A stretch of 64,000 nucleotides of DNA from Topomyia yanbarensis (Eukaryota; Arthropoda; Insecta; Diptera; Culicidae): NCBI RefSeq assembly GCF_030247195.1, contig NC_080671.1, positions 3,004,501 through 3,068,500 of the forward strand. The letters run 5' to 3'. Of the stretch, positions 45,481 to 58,967 are shown piece by piece. Position 1 is the first letter of the stretch. Each line of letters starts with the position of its first letter. Position numbers and translations under genes: made by a program. Under the pieces are notes generated by a model. It saw only the letters and a list, made by a program, of their open reading frames with translations. It was not told the origin of the DNA and made no database searches.

Positions 45481-48400
45481 TAAAGTGACGTGAAAAACCA
45501 AAAAATACCTATCTCGGGCAATACCATCAATAGGGAAGTTTTGTGAAATTTTAAAGATAAGTGCAATATTATACAATATCAGGTGTTTAAAGGTGACGGA
45601 CGAAGCATTTCGTTAAGATTTTAAAATCAATTGACGCTATGTATTTAACCCTTTCATGACCCACTTTTTTCTAGTGCATGTAGGGTCTCAAAACTATTTT
45701 TCCTTGAAAACGGTGAGATCAAGAAACACGATACGTCTATTGTCAAAAAGACAATAGGTCAAAAAGATAGGTGCCTCCCTTGGAGTGCTGGAAGCTGCTC
45801 AATTTTTACCTTCCAATGCTCTATACAATTCTTCAAGAATATTTACAATAGTCCAATTGCATGGAAAACGTAGCCAAAGACAGTATAAATCGATAAGTTT
45901 TATCAGTTTTCAATAATATTGCACCATAACGAAGATAAATGAAAAAAAAAAATTTCGTTGTTTACGTAAACTGTCCCTGGCAGCACTGCTCCATCGGAAT
46001 TGAGTCAGATTAATTGCAATAACTTCGCATCTAGAGTTGATCCTTGTAACTGTTATTACTCAAATGAAAGGCAATAGTCACATTCATTGGCCTTACTTGT
46101 TTTTGTGAGCAAATCTTGCCTCAATCAAAAGTTATAGCTGTTTAAAAACGTTGTTGTCCACAAACAACATGGGCATGACTGGGTTAAAGGCGACGGACGT
46201 AAAACTGTACGAGTAGATCATTCGGTTCTTGGTTAACTCTTTTACCCATACCAGCATCACTGCTGCTGTGTTGCAGATTGTTGATTTCTTTTAGGTCACC
46301 TATCTTGTTTCCTTTCTTAACTTTGTGGTGCTATTTTGTAGCTTCAAGCACTACTGGATGTAGTAGCTTTACAGTCGCTGGTGGCGTGACAAGTAACGTA
46401 TATTGCTCACACTGCTGACACTAGCGATACTGATTGTCATACGTACACAGTGTAGTCTGAGCAAAAATTAGTCCGGTTGAAGAGTTACAAAGGAAGAAAT
46501 AGGGTGTTTCGATCACATTCTCAGAACACGAACAATGTTTGTAATTCCAGATAAAAATATTTCCTTTCATCCTCTCAAATCGAGAAAACGACGTGCGCTG
46601 TTTCTAGTATTCTGATCCTATTTGATTCTATTTGATTTGTTACGGGAAACAAACGCTTCTGGTAATCCGTTATTGCTGAATCTTACATGTTTATATGATC
46701 GACCTAAATAGTACAAACTTTAACTTTTTGGACACACAGCTTTCGGCAAGCACTCCAGGCGGTGGTCAGCTATTTTCGTCCGTGTCCCTTATCACCAATT
46801 TTTATACAGTGATTCATCAGCAGTGCTATCTTTGAAAATGAACCACCTTGGTTATGTCACTAATTTTTTCCGATCTTTTTTTTTAAATGCAAATAGTTAA
46901 GCAATCTCCATTTTGTTTTAGACTGAGCAAACTAATTTATTTGTTTGTTCAGTGTTTATTTGACCAACTAGGAAACGAATCCACTGGGTCTTTAATGCGT
47001 GTGGGAAATACGCATGGTCTTGTCTGAGTGATCGACTTTTGAATTATGTATGAAGGTGGAGAATTGATAATTCGCAAGATCAATTCAAATCCAATTACCA
47101 ATTTGCGGCAGTCATTTCAGCACGAGGAACAAATGTTTTATGGTCAAATTTAATGCTTTACTTTTAGTCCATTAACTCATCAGCCAATTATACTGAGCTA
47201 AGAATAAGTACGTACTATTTGGAAACGGGGGATTTTGATTCGTGCATGATGTTAATATCGTTTAGGAACGCAGCATTTATATTTTTTTCTGTTTCGCGTC
47301 TTCATTGTAATATCGGAACGTTTACTCGAACGAGGTAGAAAATTTCAAGTTACGGGATCTCAATATGCCTGTGATTATACCAATAAGGACCATTTATAAA
47401 TTCTGCCACGCTATTAGGAGGAAGAGATATGACTAATTGTGACATAAATGGGAGAGGAGCACGTCATGTGCTTTGACGCAATCGGCCGTTTTACGCACGA
47501 TTGCGCCATGTATATAGGAAATTCCATAGAACATGAACACTTTTGCGAGTATCAATAAAAGTGCTACTACAAAATGAAGGAAAAACTAAAAGGATTTGAT
47601 TCGTATTACATAAAGGGGAAAAATAACGTGGTAATATGACAGAGAGTTAGTATTGGATAATCTTTGCGTGGCATAATTTATGAATGTACCACCATATCAC
47701 TTTTAAACTCATTGTTTACGGTCCATTTTACATTGTCGACAACACTCCCGACAGCCGGCTGTCCGGAGTTCAAGTTGTTTTCGATGAAACAATCTAGATA
47801 AACGATTAGCCAGAGAATGCCTAGAAGATTTTCGTGTACAATAAACTATTCAAACCTGCACGAAAATATATTCTCAGTCGCATCGCTTGCTTGAAGCGAA
47901 TCCTGACTAACAACCCACCCACTACCCCATCCGTGGTACTTATGGGAGTGTCACTGAGTCGGGGCCTTCCGTTAAGTAAGTACCACATCAACACTTCCTT
48001 CCTTATCCCAAGTTACGGTAAAGATGGTCGTGGCCCGCATAATTCGAATTTTTGATGCTTAGGATGTAAAGAAATGTCGAAATCTACTGCCACCCAGAAT
48101 TTTTTAAAGATAGCCTTTATGGAACTTGGTAAATTCTGGATTTGAGTTGATACTGGGGCTTGAAAAGGCTATTGTTTTGACGAAGTTGCCTCTCTGCTAC
48201 TTTTAATTTTTAAACTAAGATCTTTAAATAAATATCCAAAAAAATTCTCGAATGTGCATCAGATTTCGACATTCCATTGATTTTTAAAACATTTGGCTTA
48301 AAAAAACAAAATAAAAACTGCATTTCCAAACTCAAGTCCCATCTCGATTCAAGCTTTTTTATACATCGTGTGTAGATAGATGACCACTTTATTCCCTTAC

Positions 48401-49029
48401 AATCAAATTCAGACTTGTCTTTCAAATCGTATCCCCCATGATTTCTGTCTCTTTCTTTCTATTCTTCAGTTTTCAATTTGCGTCCGGCTCTAGGTCCGTG
48501 CATAAATAAACTCTCCTGAATTGACCCCCCAAAAGACTCCGAGCTTCCGTTTAAAATTAAACACATTGAACTGGTTTCGTCCGTATCCGATCTTCTTTCA
48601 GATCAAAGATAGTCCGCGAAGTAGTCTAACATTCCGCAAAACGTAGAAATATTCAGCTATGCTAGCTATCTCGAAAGTGACTAGATACTTTGCGAATTGT
48701 GATATTTTGTCTAAAGCAAACGCGTTTGCATGCCCGCTCACAAAGTTGAGATCGATGGTGTAGTTTTCGATTCGAGCTTGGCATGCGTGGATCTACTGAA
48801 GAACGAGACTGTCTGTTTCAATGACATCTTGCTTCAGTGAGCGAAGATTTTGAGCGACAATCGCACTGGACGGGACAAAATGCGGTGTTTCTTCCTGCTT
48901 TGCATCTTCCTCGACAAGGATCGTTTGCATGGTTGGTTGTTTGTGCTGCGCGTCATGCAGTATTACACTAATTACAAGCAAATGGGTCTTCGGAAGAATT
49001 ATTTTTTTTCTCTTAAAAGGTCGCTAAAT
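45481..49029. other. no confirmed gene; AT-rich with old repeats
   Basis: A perfect 14-bp palindrome GACAGCCGGCTGTC at 47750-47763 belongs to the repeat also seen near 11.5 kb. Scattered frames up to 73 codons have no recognised domain. Confidence 0.4.
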
Positions 49030-49330
49030 ATGCCTGCAAGAAAAAACACTGCCACAAATCCGAAGAAAACAGCCCCTGGTGTTAGACAATTCAGAAGAAA
49101 CAAAGCTTTTCAACGCTTCCTGGAACATCAAAAATCTCATGTGACATTTCAACCAGAGATTCAAATTAGTGCAGAACATTGCGGAGCATTGAGGAGACTT
49201 CAATTCTCATAGTACGGCTTGGAGTTATCCTTTTGATGATAATTACTCTACGATCTACAGCAACAGCTTTATAAAGGCGGCGTGCTTTACTGCCCATGAC
49301 CACATTTCCGCTCCTCTTGTTCCTATAAAA
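49030..49330 (+). pseudogene. histone H3-like pseudogene
   Basis: From ATG 49030 the frame MPARKNTATNPKKTAPGV, then KAFQRFLEH, and ISAEHCGALRR to a stop at 49210 follows histone H3 landmarks: Lys-rich tail, KxxFQR of the alphaN helix, and the ALQEA helix. DNA words fit better still: TTTCAACGCTT, AGTGCAG..CATTG, GGAGCATTG and AGGAG. After the stop, FDDN recalls FEDTN, and TGCCCATGACC with GCTCCTC recalls the H3 end. Histone H3 packages DNA in nucleosomes. This copy has lost several stretches (the GTVALREIRRYQK region is largely gone), has stops and no intron, so it is a decayed pseudogene if the call is right. Confidence 0.5.
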
Positions 49331-49424
49331 CTGAGAAAACGAGTGGAAAAAGTTTGCAATAGTTTTCACTATTTTTGTTGAAATTTGAATTTTTTTGTCT
49401 TGTTCGTTGTTTGTTCTGAACTAA

Positions 49425-49545
49425 CAGGATCGTAGCGTAGTCTTCTGGCGCCTTTGGTAGATTCTCAGTAATGCGCCTTTTTGCTGTCTGCTTTAGCTTT
49501 CTTTTTCAGTTCGACTTTCTAACAATAATTTTATCTGTACCTGGG
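49425..49545 (+). repeat. interspersed repeat copy (partner at 45.36 kb)
   Basis: See 45355-45480 for the shared blocks. Confidence 0.5.
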
Positions 49546-49730
49546 AATGATACTTCAATCCTGACTTATTTTATGACTTAACCTCACTTAATTTATTAAG
49601 CAGATCAAGATTTTAGCGCCCCCCCTAAGGTTGGTATTCTTGGCGGGGGCCAACCTGGCCAACCGCACGCTACGGCTCTGCATGCACTCTGCAAAATGCA
49701 TTGCAAATATAACAATACTCTGGTTTATGA

Positions 49731-49756
49731 CAATCATTATTGAGTAATAATGATTG
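49731..49756. repeat. 26-bp palindrome
   Basis: CAATCATTATT and AATAATGATTG are exact inverted copies around GAGT. Confidence 0.9.
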
Positions 49757-49964
49757 TTGTTATCTTAACACTAATAATATTCACAAATTGATTCAATCTG
49801 CTATAATCCTATTTGTATACTAAAGCCAGGTTGCTCTCATTTATTCGAGTCGCATTATTGATGTAATCAACAATGTTATTGTTGAAACGATCGTAGTTGT
49901 ATTATTGATTTAATTGTAATCAAATAAGGTTGACTTATGATTTATTTGCAAAGCTACACTAAGG

Positions 49965-50450
49965 TTTCTTTTTACACGGCGGATACGTACCGTGTAAAAA
50001 ACGCGTCAATTCCGGAATCCATGTAAAAACCTTGTTAATTCCGAAAACCCAGCAAAAAAGCCGCGGTACATTGAATGCAGAAGACTTAGACGATTTTTGA
50101 ACAAGTTTCTTTTTTCACGGATCTCGAAAATTAACACGGTTTTTTTTAAATTTATTCTAAGTCCTTTTGGATTTTTGGAGAAGTGTAAAAGACAGTTCTT
50201 GAAGATTGCGTTTGGCTCGAATTTCACCAATACGGGTGTTTCCGGAACAGGATAAACGTGTAGATCCGTTTACCGCCCAAAGTCGCTATCTTGGTTGTCA
50301 AAATGGCGTCAGACATCGAAATTTGGCATCTACTCGTTAGTCCTGTTCCGAAAACACCCATATTGTTGAATTACGGGCCAAAATGAATCCAAGATTCGAC
50401 TTGTCCGAAACCGTGTTAATAGAAACTTTTCTTTTTTTGCGTGTATGAGT
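49965..50450. mobile_element. palindromic MITE, about 480 bp
   Basis: The core arms 50213-50268 and about 50326-50385 are inverted: GGGTGTTTCCGGAACAGGAT on the left against ATCCTGTTCCGAAAACACCC-like sequence on the right, with further outward matches (TTAACACGG at 50130 against CCGTGTTAA at 50412). T-runs with ACACGG near both outer ends suggest the termini. No coding content. Confidence 0.6.
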
Positions 50451-53349
50451 AACAAAGTGGCGCTGGTAAAATTTGTTAGTTTGCTTTCCTGCTTTTAACT
50501 TCTAGTTTGAACGAGATCAGAAGAGGAGACAGCTGGCAGTGGCAAACAATGCGAATAAATACAATTTTCAATGCTATCAATGGTCAAGAGTTACTAGACT
50601 AAACAAGTTAATCACTGTTATCGTCCCAAAAGAGTATTTATTTTCGCAAGAATCTATATTAGGATCAGAATCTTATCATCTGGGGAAGTTTATTTCAAGT
50701 CTATCGAATCCCATCCATAATGCCACCTATTTGTATGAATTGGTACATTGGTCACATCGGTTTACTTGTAAAATTCCCTCCGGCGTTTTCCAGGTAAAAC
50801 TTAGTTTCCTGAAAGGTTTGCCATGGTTTCTCGTTTTTTTCATGAAGTATACTACATCGCACAAATATTAACTGTAGATTTGATGCATTTTACTCAATTA
50901 CATTTGAAAAGGATATTTGGGTTGTTTTTTGGGAAATATGCAGCTATCGATAATACCAAATCAAATGCTTACATAATTGTTAAAATGAAATAAAATGAAA
51001 TTTCCAAGCGGGACACTTTTAGAGAGTTTGCTCAGAAATGAAGGAATTTCAGATATAAAAGAAGGTGGACGTAGAGTTATTAGAACAATCGGAAACACGC
51101 TCTGGAGGAAGGATCACTTCTTCTGAAAACATCGAAAGTTAGAGAGAGTCGAATGATCTAGGGCTTTTCTGTAAAGGATTCTATTTGCTGTCTGAACGAT
51201 GAGAGAACGTTTTTAATGCGGAATTTCTTATATACATTTATTTTGTTAGAATAGGTTCAAACAAACAGCAAAATCGAAGGAAATTGGACGGGAATATATG
51301 CATAAGTATGTGAAGTTCCAGCAAATAAAATAGCATCCAAATTGCATTGATTTGAAAGCGACAAATTTGCAATGGTCCAGAGATCTAAAGATTAAAAAGT
51401 TTTAAGATTCAAAGATCCAAAAATTTATACAAAAAATTAAAGGTATCTTAGGACCTAAGATCCAAAAGATCCATCCAAATCACGGTATGTTTGGTAGAAC
51501 AAGTTTATTCGAAAAATAAAATCGGCGTCACTAAAACTTCAGTATGTGGTAGAATGGACTTTTCCCTTTTATTTGCAAGCAATCGCAAAATAATCGGTCG
51601 GGGGGCTCCAGAACAACTTTTTATTTTAAAGATTTTTTGTTTGAAAATATAGGTTTCGCAATTAAACTGTTGGACATTTTTGCCACTAGGTAGTGCTATA
51701 AACAATCAAATATTACTTCAAGTGAGAATCTGAAATATTACTTAAGTGAGAATCTGAAGTTTATCCGAGATGACTTATAGGCCAAGAATACAGAGAGCGT
51801 ATGCTAATTGAATTTTTGTTGAAAGCAGCGCAAGACAACCGTTTGTGCCTTTTTTGTTGCAAAAGATAAATTGAATTTTGATAACAAGTCGTTTGCCTCA
51901 ACCAAATTGTCTAGGTGTAATAGACCAGCAGTGCAATCGGTCGACACGAATTGTGGTCGAAAACTGGTTATCCCGGTTTATGAATAACCATCAATGTTAT
52001 TTGTCTCCAGTCCCGTGGACCAATACTTTGCTGCAGAAACCATTTGTATAAATTCAATGATCGAGTCTTTACTGGATCAGGCAGATTATGCAAACAAATG
52101 AACTTGAATATGTCTAACCAAAGAGTATTATTTTTGAATGGCACTGGGGCACCTGAATTTTTTTAGCGATCGAGAAATTTTCCGAGTTTCCAACCTAGAG
52201 ATAATATTAGCTTAAACGGGAGGAACCTTACCTCGCGCATTATGCGAATTCACGTTGAGCTGTACTTCAATTGAACAAGTATCTTTTATAACAGTTTAAT
52301 TCAAATGTGTTAGAAAGAATACGAGCAAAATCTCAATGGAATATTCTTCGGAATTCTATCCTATTCCTACTCAAATTCATCAACCGATACTGGATCGATT
52401 GTTTCCGGAATTCAATCGTGCAAAGCATACATGTCAGAGTTAGGAAATATCATGAAAAGTGAACCAATTTTGAGTGTGAGGAAACGCTACGATTATTGGG
52501 CATACATACATTGTAGAGTTCGAGCACGTATTATTTTTTTACAAAGTTTCCGTAGAATTCTGAAGAAGTTATGAAAATTCCGTAGCTTGCACGAGTTAAT
52601 CCGTAGACCCGTGAAAAAATCAGAAATCAGTATATCTACCACCCTGATTACAAGAATTGCTATGCCTTTGATCGATGTTGACTGACGCGGACGCATGTAG
52701 AGCTCAACTGTGTGGAATAAACGCGATAGCTGGTATATGCGCGAAACCGAAGATATGAATTACCTTCAGATTTTCAGAAATATCGCCGATTTCGAAGCTG
52801 GCCACATTAGCTAAAACTTGCACAGTTATGGTTTACAAATAATAGTAGATCAATGACGATGACATATAAAACAGGTCTCGGCTTTTCAAGATATCACCTA
52901 CTAGGATATCGAATAGCACCGCACCGGTATCTTCTAACAGGGGCCTGGCACCAAGGTCTTTTGTATACGACCAAACAACGTGCTTGATGTCTTGGTAATA
53001 CTTGCGCATAGATTGCAATCAGTGAGGCCGATACGATAAAGATAAATGTCGAGCGATTAGTTATTGGGCGTGAGTTTGGAGCTCACGCGAATGAAATCCA
53101 GCGTTACAGTTTCCCATAATTTTATGAGGTTTACCAACGTTCTATGGCAAGATATACTGAAAAATTCTTTGAACTCGATAGATCAATCGTTTCGTTCTTC
53201 TTCTTAACTAGAAAACTTTGCACTCTCATTTCCCGAATTGGAAAAAATCAAATCCTAATCAAGTGATATGATTTCCTGCTAAAGAACTGAGAGTTTCTCG
53301 TATATTGCACCAAAAATACGGCGAATGGCTATTGAACTCCGATTAATAA
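50451..53349. other. no confirmed gene
   Basis: A 110-codon plus frame (50539-50871, starting at GTG) lacks any recognised domain. Around 51395-51480 there is a short run of the AAGATCCAAAGATTC-type repeat that dominates 56.2-57.3 kb. A minus fragment at 53018-52840 (YYQDIKHVVWSYTKDLGARP) may be retroelement debris. Confidence 0.35.
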
Positions 53350-53720
53350 AGAGGCTAAATTGCACTATTAGACACTGCTTAACGCCAATTGCAACCAGCC
53401 CTGATTCTGAATGTGATATTAATTGTACGGTTCAGATATGTGCGGGCGTAGGGACTCCGCAATCACGTATATTATCGCAAAGGGCTCGAGCATTTGTACG
53501 TTAACGTGTTCTATCGCGTGTGCGTTTGTGTGTCGCGTGTGCTACCGTGTTTGTAACTTCGCGTGTATAAGTTCTATTTCATAACCGTGTGCCTTTAGCA
53601 TATTTGCGTGTGTTCTGGAATGATCGCGCGCGGCCCGTGAATCTGATACATAATCTTTGGTGAAGTTTTCAAATGTGTTCGTCGACTATATCCTCGCAGC
53701 AGATAGATATAGTCATTTGT
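53350..53720 (+). repeat. Jockey 3'-end-like repeat, copy 2, with GT-rich tract
   Basis: Aligns with 28128-28330 as far as about 53540, then continues into a GCGTGTGCGTTTGTGTG-rich stretch. Confidence 0.45.
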
Positions 53721-53899
53721 AGAGTGGCTCATCTCGAAGACCAGTGAGTGCGATACGCATAATTAACTTGAATATTATATCATCAGAATCCAAGCTTGAA
53801 GCTTCGTTATCTCCCAGACCAAATGGTGTCTTTTCTGTTATTTTGTAAAAGGCCTGTTTAAGGAAGTCACTCCGTTGACTTTTTAAAATATCACAGAAC

Positions 53900-54110
53900 G
53901 ATCACAATTTTGCCTCAGTTATGGAAATCAGTTTTCATCGTTCCAGTGCACAACAAATTACCTTGAACTGCCGCTCTCAGTGCCATTTCGAAACTCTTCG
54001 AATTAGCCGATATTAATAATATTCCGCAAGGGAGTCCTCTCGAACCAGATCTATTAATGAACATCAGTTCATGCGAAATAAAGAACTGCAATAAAGTTAA
54101 AAACTACGAT
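53900..54110 (+). pseudogene. Jockey-type RT fragment
   Basis: The plus strand reads LPQLWKSVFIVPVHNK and ALSAISKLFELADI (N-terminal RT fingers), then after a deletion NIPQGSPLEPDLL (motif B), where the chain ends. A few hundred bases of RT are missing between. Confidence 0.65.
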
Positions 54111-55503
54111 CTTACGAGATTTTTTTTGCTGTTTTAATGCCATGAGATTGAAAATATTAGAAAATCTACGAAATTGATTACAAAGTTTCTAATTTGCATA
54201 GTAGCAAGCGATTTGTTCGCAATTCCAAAACAAGATTTGGAGTACGTCTTCTCACCAGAAAACCAAAATTGTTTAGGCGATCATACAAGACATGTGACTT
54301 TTAGAGCAACTGCTTGTCAAGACTGTGCCAGTTACTGGTGAGAGTGTTTCGAAACGCAAAACCCAACTATATTTTAAAAAAAATTAGGAAATATTCTTTT
54401 TGTACAAATTTTGATCAATTCAAATTTACTCTTTGCTCTTTATAATCCTATATATGTTTTATCTTTTTCATCGGCGTACTGTCTAGCGATACTCTTTCGG
54501 ATTGAACTCGTTTAAATTAGTCTAATCAATCCATCATAATAACCGGTGGCATGAAATTCTGAAATTCAATGTATTGTATTGTTTTAGGGTCCAACTATAC
54601 TTTAGAAATTTTTCTGTCCTTGTTTGCAGTCAAGGAAAAAATTGTTTCGCTAAGCTCAAAACGGGCCTTGACAGATCAGTTATCATTCGGAATTCTGGTT
54701 GATTGCGACCAGACTGCAACAACATTGGGGTACAGGATAAAAAATTAATAAAAAAAATCAAATACGAAACATTTCCAAATATTTTTAGAAGAATTCGGGA
54801 AAAATAATAATAAATCCATAGTTTTCACAAGTTAATCTGTAAATCCGTAGAAATTATGCACCGAATTTAACTCAAGTGGGTATACGTCCTAAAAGCGCAA
54901 TAAAAGGGCACGTTAGTTATGACAAATAAGTCCACCAAAGATTCACAGGCGGTTCGATTTAAACTTGCAGTTTTAACACAAAACCAGTTACTGGATTGTC
55001 CAATTTGGAGTGAAATTGAAAAATAGGCTGCTTCAACTGCAATATAGGAATCAATATGATTTTGTATGAATAATAGTGTATTCTACATCACTCAAGTTGT
55101 ATCCCTAACATTGCACATCCATCTTTCAAAAGTTATAAATGTTAAAAAGATCCCAAGCACAGTAAAGCTTACTCGTAGAGCCATAGGGCTGTTCAAATAC
55201 GATTAACAATAATTCAGATATAGCTTAGACGTTAAGATTGTATATTTAACTATCTCCAGAATGGAATTGTTTACCCTCGTGTACGCAATTTGCCTTGTAG
55301 AGAAAAGAATTGTTGGATACCTCCTCTACAAACAAGCTTCAATTGTCCAGAAACGGTACTGACTTGTATAGGTAAGCTAGCGAATAATAGGGAATCCTTA
55401 GTACCGAACTAGGTTCTATGGTAGTTTTATAGCCGCCCATAAAACTTAGATCACACTTGTTGCGTGCTATAAATCCTTTATTCTTTGATATTTCGTAAGA
55501 AGA
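54111..55503. other. unassigned AT-rich region
   Basis: No coding frame, RNA gene or clear repeat recognised. Confidence 0.35.
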
Positions 55504-55881
55504 TTGATATATTTGCTTTTTTTAACGTTTTTCGTCACCGGAAGCTACGGGTCAGTTCAGCTCCAGAAAGGACGTCAAATAACTTTTCAGATTCATTCAA
55601 ACCAGCGGCAAAGACTCCTGATAAGATTTAACCATCAGTGTCTCAACACGCACTGGTTTGAGGAGAATAAAGATTTCGGTAAAAGCCCCAGAAATGTTAG
55701 GCAAAAAAGAGATTATGGTATTTCATTAAAAGATCATCGAAGAAAAATGGAAGCACATAGGGCAAGCATTTCGAATTTGTTGGTGTCCAGAAGAATCCAC
55801 GAAGAAGGGAATGATACATCTACAGTATTACATGCTAATTATAGAACCTTCCGATTTAATGGTAACAGTGCTGCAGTCTAG
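55504..55881 (+). CDS. unidentified 125-codon ORF with a signal-peptide-like start
   Basis: The frame opens just after an AG (possible 3' splice site AGAAG) with LIYLLFLTFFVTGSYGSV, which resembles a secretion signal. It continues as a basic, well-mixed chain with a dibasic site in RNVRQKRDYG and ends at TAG 55879-55881. The first codon here is TTG and the first internal ATG is much later, so if real it would be an exon rather than a complete gene. No family recognised, no promoter. A chance frame in AT-rich DNA remains possible. Confidence 0.25.
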   Translation: MIYLLFLTFFVTGSYGSVQLQKGRQITFQIHSNQRQRLLIRFNHQCLNTHWFEENKDFGKSPRNVRQKRDYGISLKDHRRKMEAHRASISNLLVSRRIHEEGNDTSTVLHANYRTFRFNGNSAAV

Positions 55882-56219
55882 TGATTTTTTTATGCAAATT
55901 ATTCGAAGTTCAAATACAAATTCAAAGAATATAAAGCTAATGTTTCTAATACCTTTGAAAGTATAAAAAATTATATTGATTTTAATACAAATGATTCCAT
56001 AAGAGTTAGGAAACCAATCCGCTATTTATATCAAAACAGTTTGAAATAATTGTTTTAGGTTTCATTACTAATAACTGCTCTAGCTACCATTCTGAAACTT
56101 ACTTCTCATCTAAATCACTCTCAATAATCTTCTTTGATGAGATATCACTACGTTCTTGTCCGGATTACTCAGCTGTTGGCTTTAATCTGACTGAGTGAGA
56201 CAAGCACTGAAGAAGACTA
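55882..56219. other. unassigned spacer
   Basis: AT-rich; nothing supported. Confidence 0.3.
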
Positions 56220-57262
56220 TTGGGAATACCAAATATTAAAACATTTGAAGATCCAACAATACGAAGATCTAAACAACCAAAAATTCCAATCACCTATAAT
56301 CCAGAGCACCTAGCCAAAAGGATCCAATGGGTCCAGGAATTACAAGATTCAACGAACCAAATAGGCCAAGCATTCAAAGAACAGATTATCCCAACATCAA
56401 AAGTTTTAAAGATTAAATAATCCGAAGAACCAAAAATTAGAAGATCCATGAATACCAACGGTCCTAAAATACTAAAGAACTGAACGATTCATTGGTCCAA
56501 AGATTCATAGAATTAACAATATGTGGATCTAAAGACGAGAAGGCACGAATACTACAAGTTCCAATGATTAATCAAAAGATTCAGTAATCGAAACGTGAAA
56601 TAATCCACTATTCTATATATTTTTTAGTTCCAAAGGTGATTCAAAGATTCAAATCCAAAAAACAAAACGCAAGAAATTCCCAACTCCAACGATCCAGTAA
56701 TCAATTTCAAAGATTCAAAAATCTAAAAGAACAGAAAGGTCTAGCGATCCACAAAATTATAATATCTAATGATCCAAGTTGCAATAACAAATTAACAACA
56801 AAAAAATGAAAATTGTGGGATCTAGAAATTGGATTGGAAAGATTCAACAGTTCAGTGGTCCAAAGATTGGAAGATTCAAAGATTTAGTCATGTAAAATTC
56901 TAAGATCCTATGATACGAAAGAACCGAGCTATCTATTGATCCAAAGATTCAACGGTATACATATCCAGAGACACAGACATCGCAAGCTCCAATGATTTAT
57001 AAAAAAATCGAGGATTCGAAAATACAACGGTTCAATGCTCCGATAATCCAACATTCTAATGATTTCAGGTTTCTAAGATTTGAGGATTCAAAGATCAACA
57101 GGTTCTAACGAAAATCCAAACCCAAAAAAAATTAATAGATTAATTAATAAAATCAATTTCACAAAAACATCAAAAAACGCCGAAGTAGCTACCGATCAAA
57201 CTGAACGGGAAATTTTTAATAAATTCGATAATCCAATGATCCCAGAACTCAAAAATGCATGA
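56220..57262 (+). repeat. about 1 kb of degenerate GATCCAA / GATTCAA repeat
   Basis: AAGATCCAATGATCC, AAAGATTCAA and AATCCAAAG words recur every 10-14 bp with heavy drift and marked strand asymmetry (A- and C-rich, T-poor). Two plus frames across it (56220-56420, 57080-57262) are products of the repeat. Confidence 0.75.
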
Positions 57263-58959
57263 TTTGGAGAGCTACAAATACATTAGTTTATGATTGATTT
57301 TTAGTCTATTTTTTTGTTTTGAATATAATAACGGTTATATAAATAAGATAACACTTCAACATTGTGTATAATCTATGATCGTAAAAAGACTGAAATAAGT
57401 TCAACTAAAATCGATTCTCTAAAATAGAAAATATAGAACAAGTGAACCGTTTTAAACTACTATCTGACAATGAGAACCTTTCATTGTTTACATTCTCTTC
57501 TGTTGATAACAATTCGGTCGCTTTTAAAATTTAACATCTAAAACCATCAAGTTACGCTTTTACTGAAAATTTGTGAAATGTTATATAGAGACACCGTTAG
57601 AATCAAAAGAAAATCTTGATGTTTTAAAAGCAGCAGTACGCTGAGTCAAACATTTGACAAAGAGAATAGGTTTTGATTCACATCTGCCGAACGTCCAGCG
57701 TGTTTTTTTCACAGGTACACCAACGTTGGACGAAATGTCGACCGATTTCTTTGACTGTACAGCAAACATACAGTGTAGACTAGCGGCGATGGACCCATTG
57801 AAAACGCTTTCCAGATAGGTCGGTGAAAAAACAGTAGGCCTTGCCTTGTAAGCACGTGAAAATTTCGGTCTCGTCATTTCTTTTCCACATGTGCTTCGAT
57901 TCGGGATAAATTTCTTTAATTGAGATGTGAAATTAATCAATTCCTAATTATTTGTTTCGCAAGTGATGATTAACATATGTGTGTGTTGTGCTCTTGGATA
58001 AAATGTTGCCGTTGTCTGCGAACAAGTACGTCGCGAGGATGGCTGTTCAATTGACGCCAAATTACGTAAGTCTGTTTGTTCGATTTTTTTCGCCGATTAT
58101 TTGTACTTTGTGAGATGTCCGGTGGTTCTACGTGATTTCTAGTCGGACCTCATCACTGTGAACATAATTTTAGTCACCTCCTCAATCAAAACTGCGTGGT
58201 GAAAAAAATCACTAGATTTTCGGTGTCCAATTCAAACGCAGTCTCGCGTTTGAAGAATAACTTTGTAAATTCCACCGATACTAACATGTTTGCTTTTATG
58301 TCAAATAGTTTTTGTATCCGTCAAGACATTTTCTGCTAAAAATCTTCAACGATTTCGAATAAACGTTGAAACGCAATCCACGCAAAAATAACGTTGAAAA
58401 AACCAAACTCTATTCAGCTAATCCACCCGCACTGCGAAAATTACCGCAAATTCCACCAGCACCAAAATCGAACAGAAGGCTATCGGTCTTTTCCATCAAT
58501 TATTCAATAAAAATCATAATTCGAAAGCAATATAAAAACCCCCTAATGCATTCGCCAAAAATGTTCACCCTCTTCATCCCTTTGACCGACACCAGAGCAG
58601 TGATAGGTGATAGGGCACATAGACGCAAATCATAGCAAGCCACCAGCAAGCGAAAAATTCAAAAAGTGCAAGATAGCGACGGCACCCAGCACAATCGGAA
58701 TCGCGGAAGGCGACCAGTTGTAAGGTGCATTTTTCTCAACTCCACACACGATGATGAAACGTACATAACGTGCAGTACGGTTTTCTTGCACAAAACCGAC
58801 AAGGACCCTCGTTTCATCACCCTCCCCATAAAATCTGTGGTGAAAACACCAGCGAGAAAAATGCGAGACAATGCTTGTTAACGCGCGGCTACCTGCGATG
58901 ACCGTCAAAATAACAATTTTTGTTTGGTGAAGGAAGGTGTATTATAAACAAAATGTAAC
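57263..58959. other. proximal first-intron region of the proposed minus-strand gene
   Basis: A 119-codon minus frame (57940-57581) overlaps a protein-like plus frame (TGTPTLDEMSTDFFDCTA). Neither is recognised. The stretch 58360-58890 is mixed in composition, with short frames on both strands. No splice signals strong enough to call another exon. Confidence 0.3.
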
Positions 58960-58967
58960 TTATTTCG

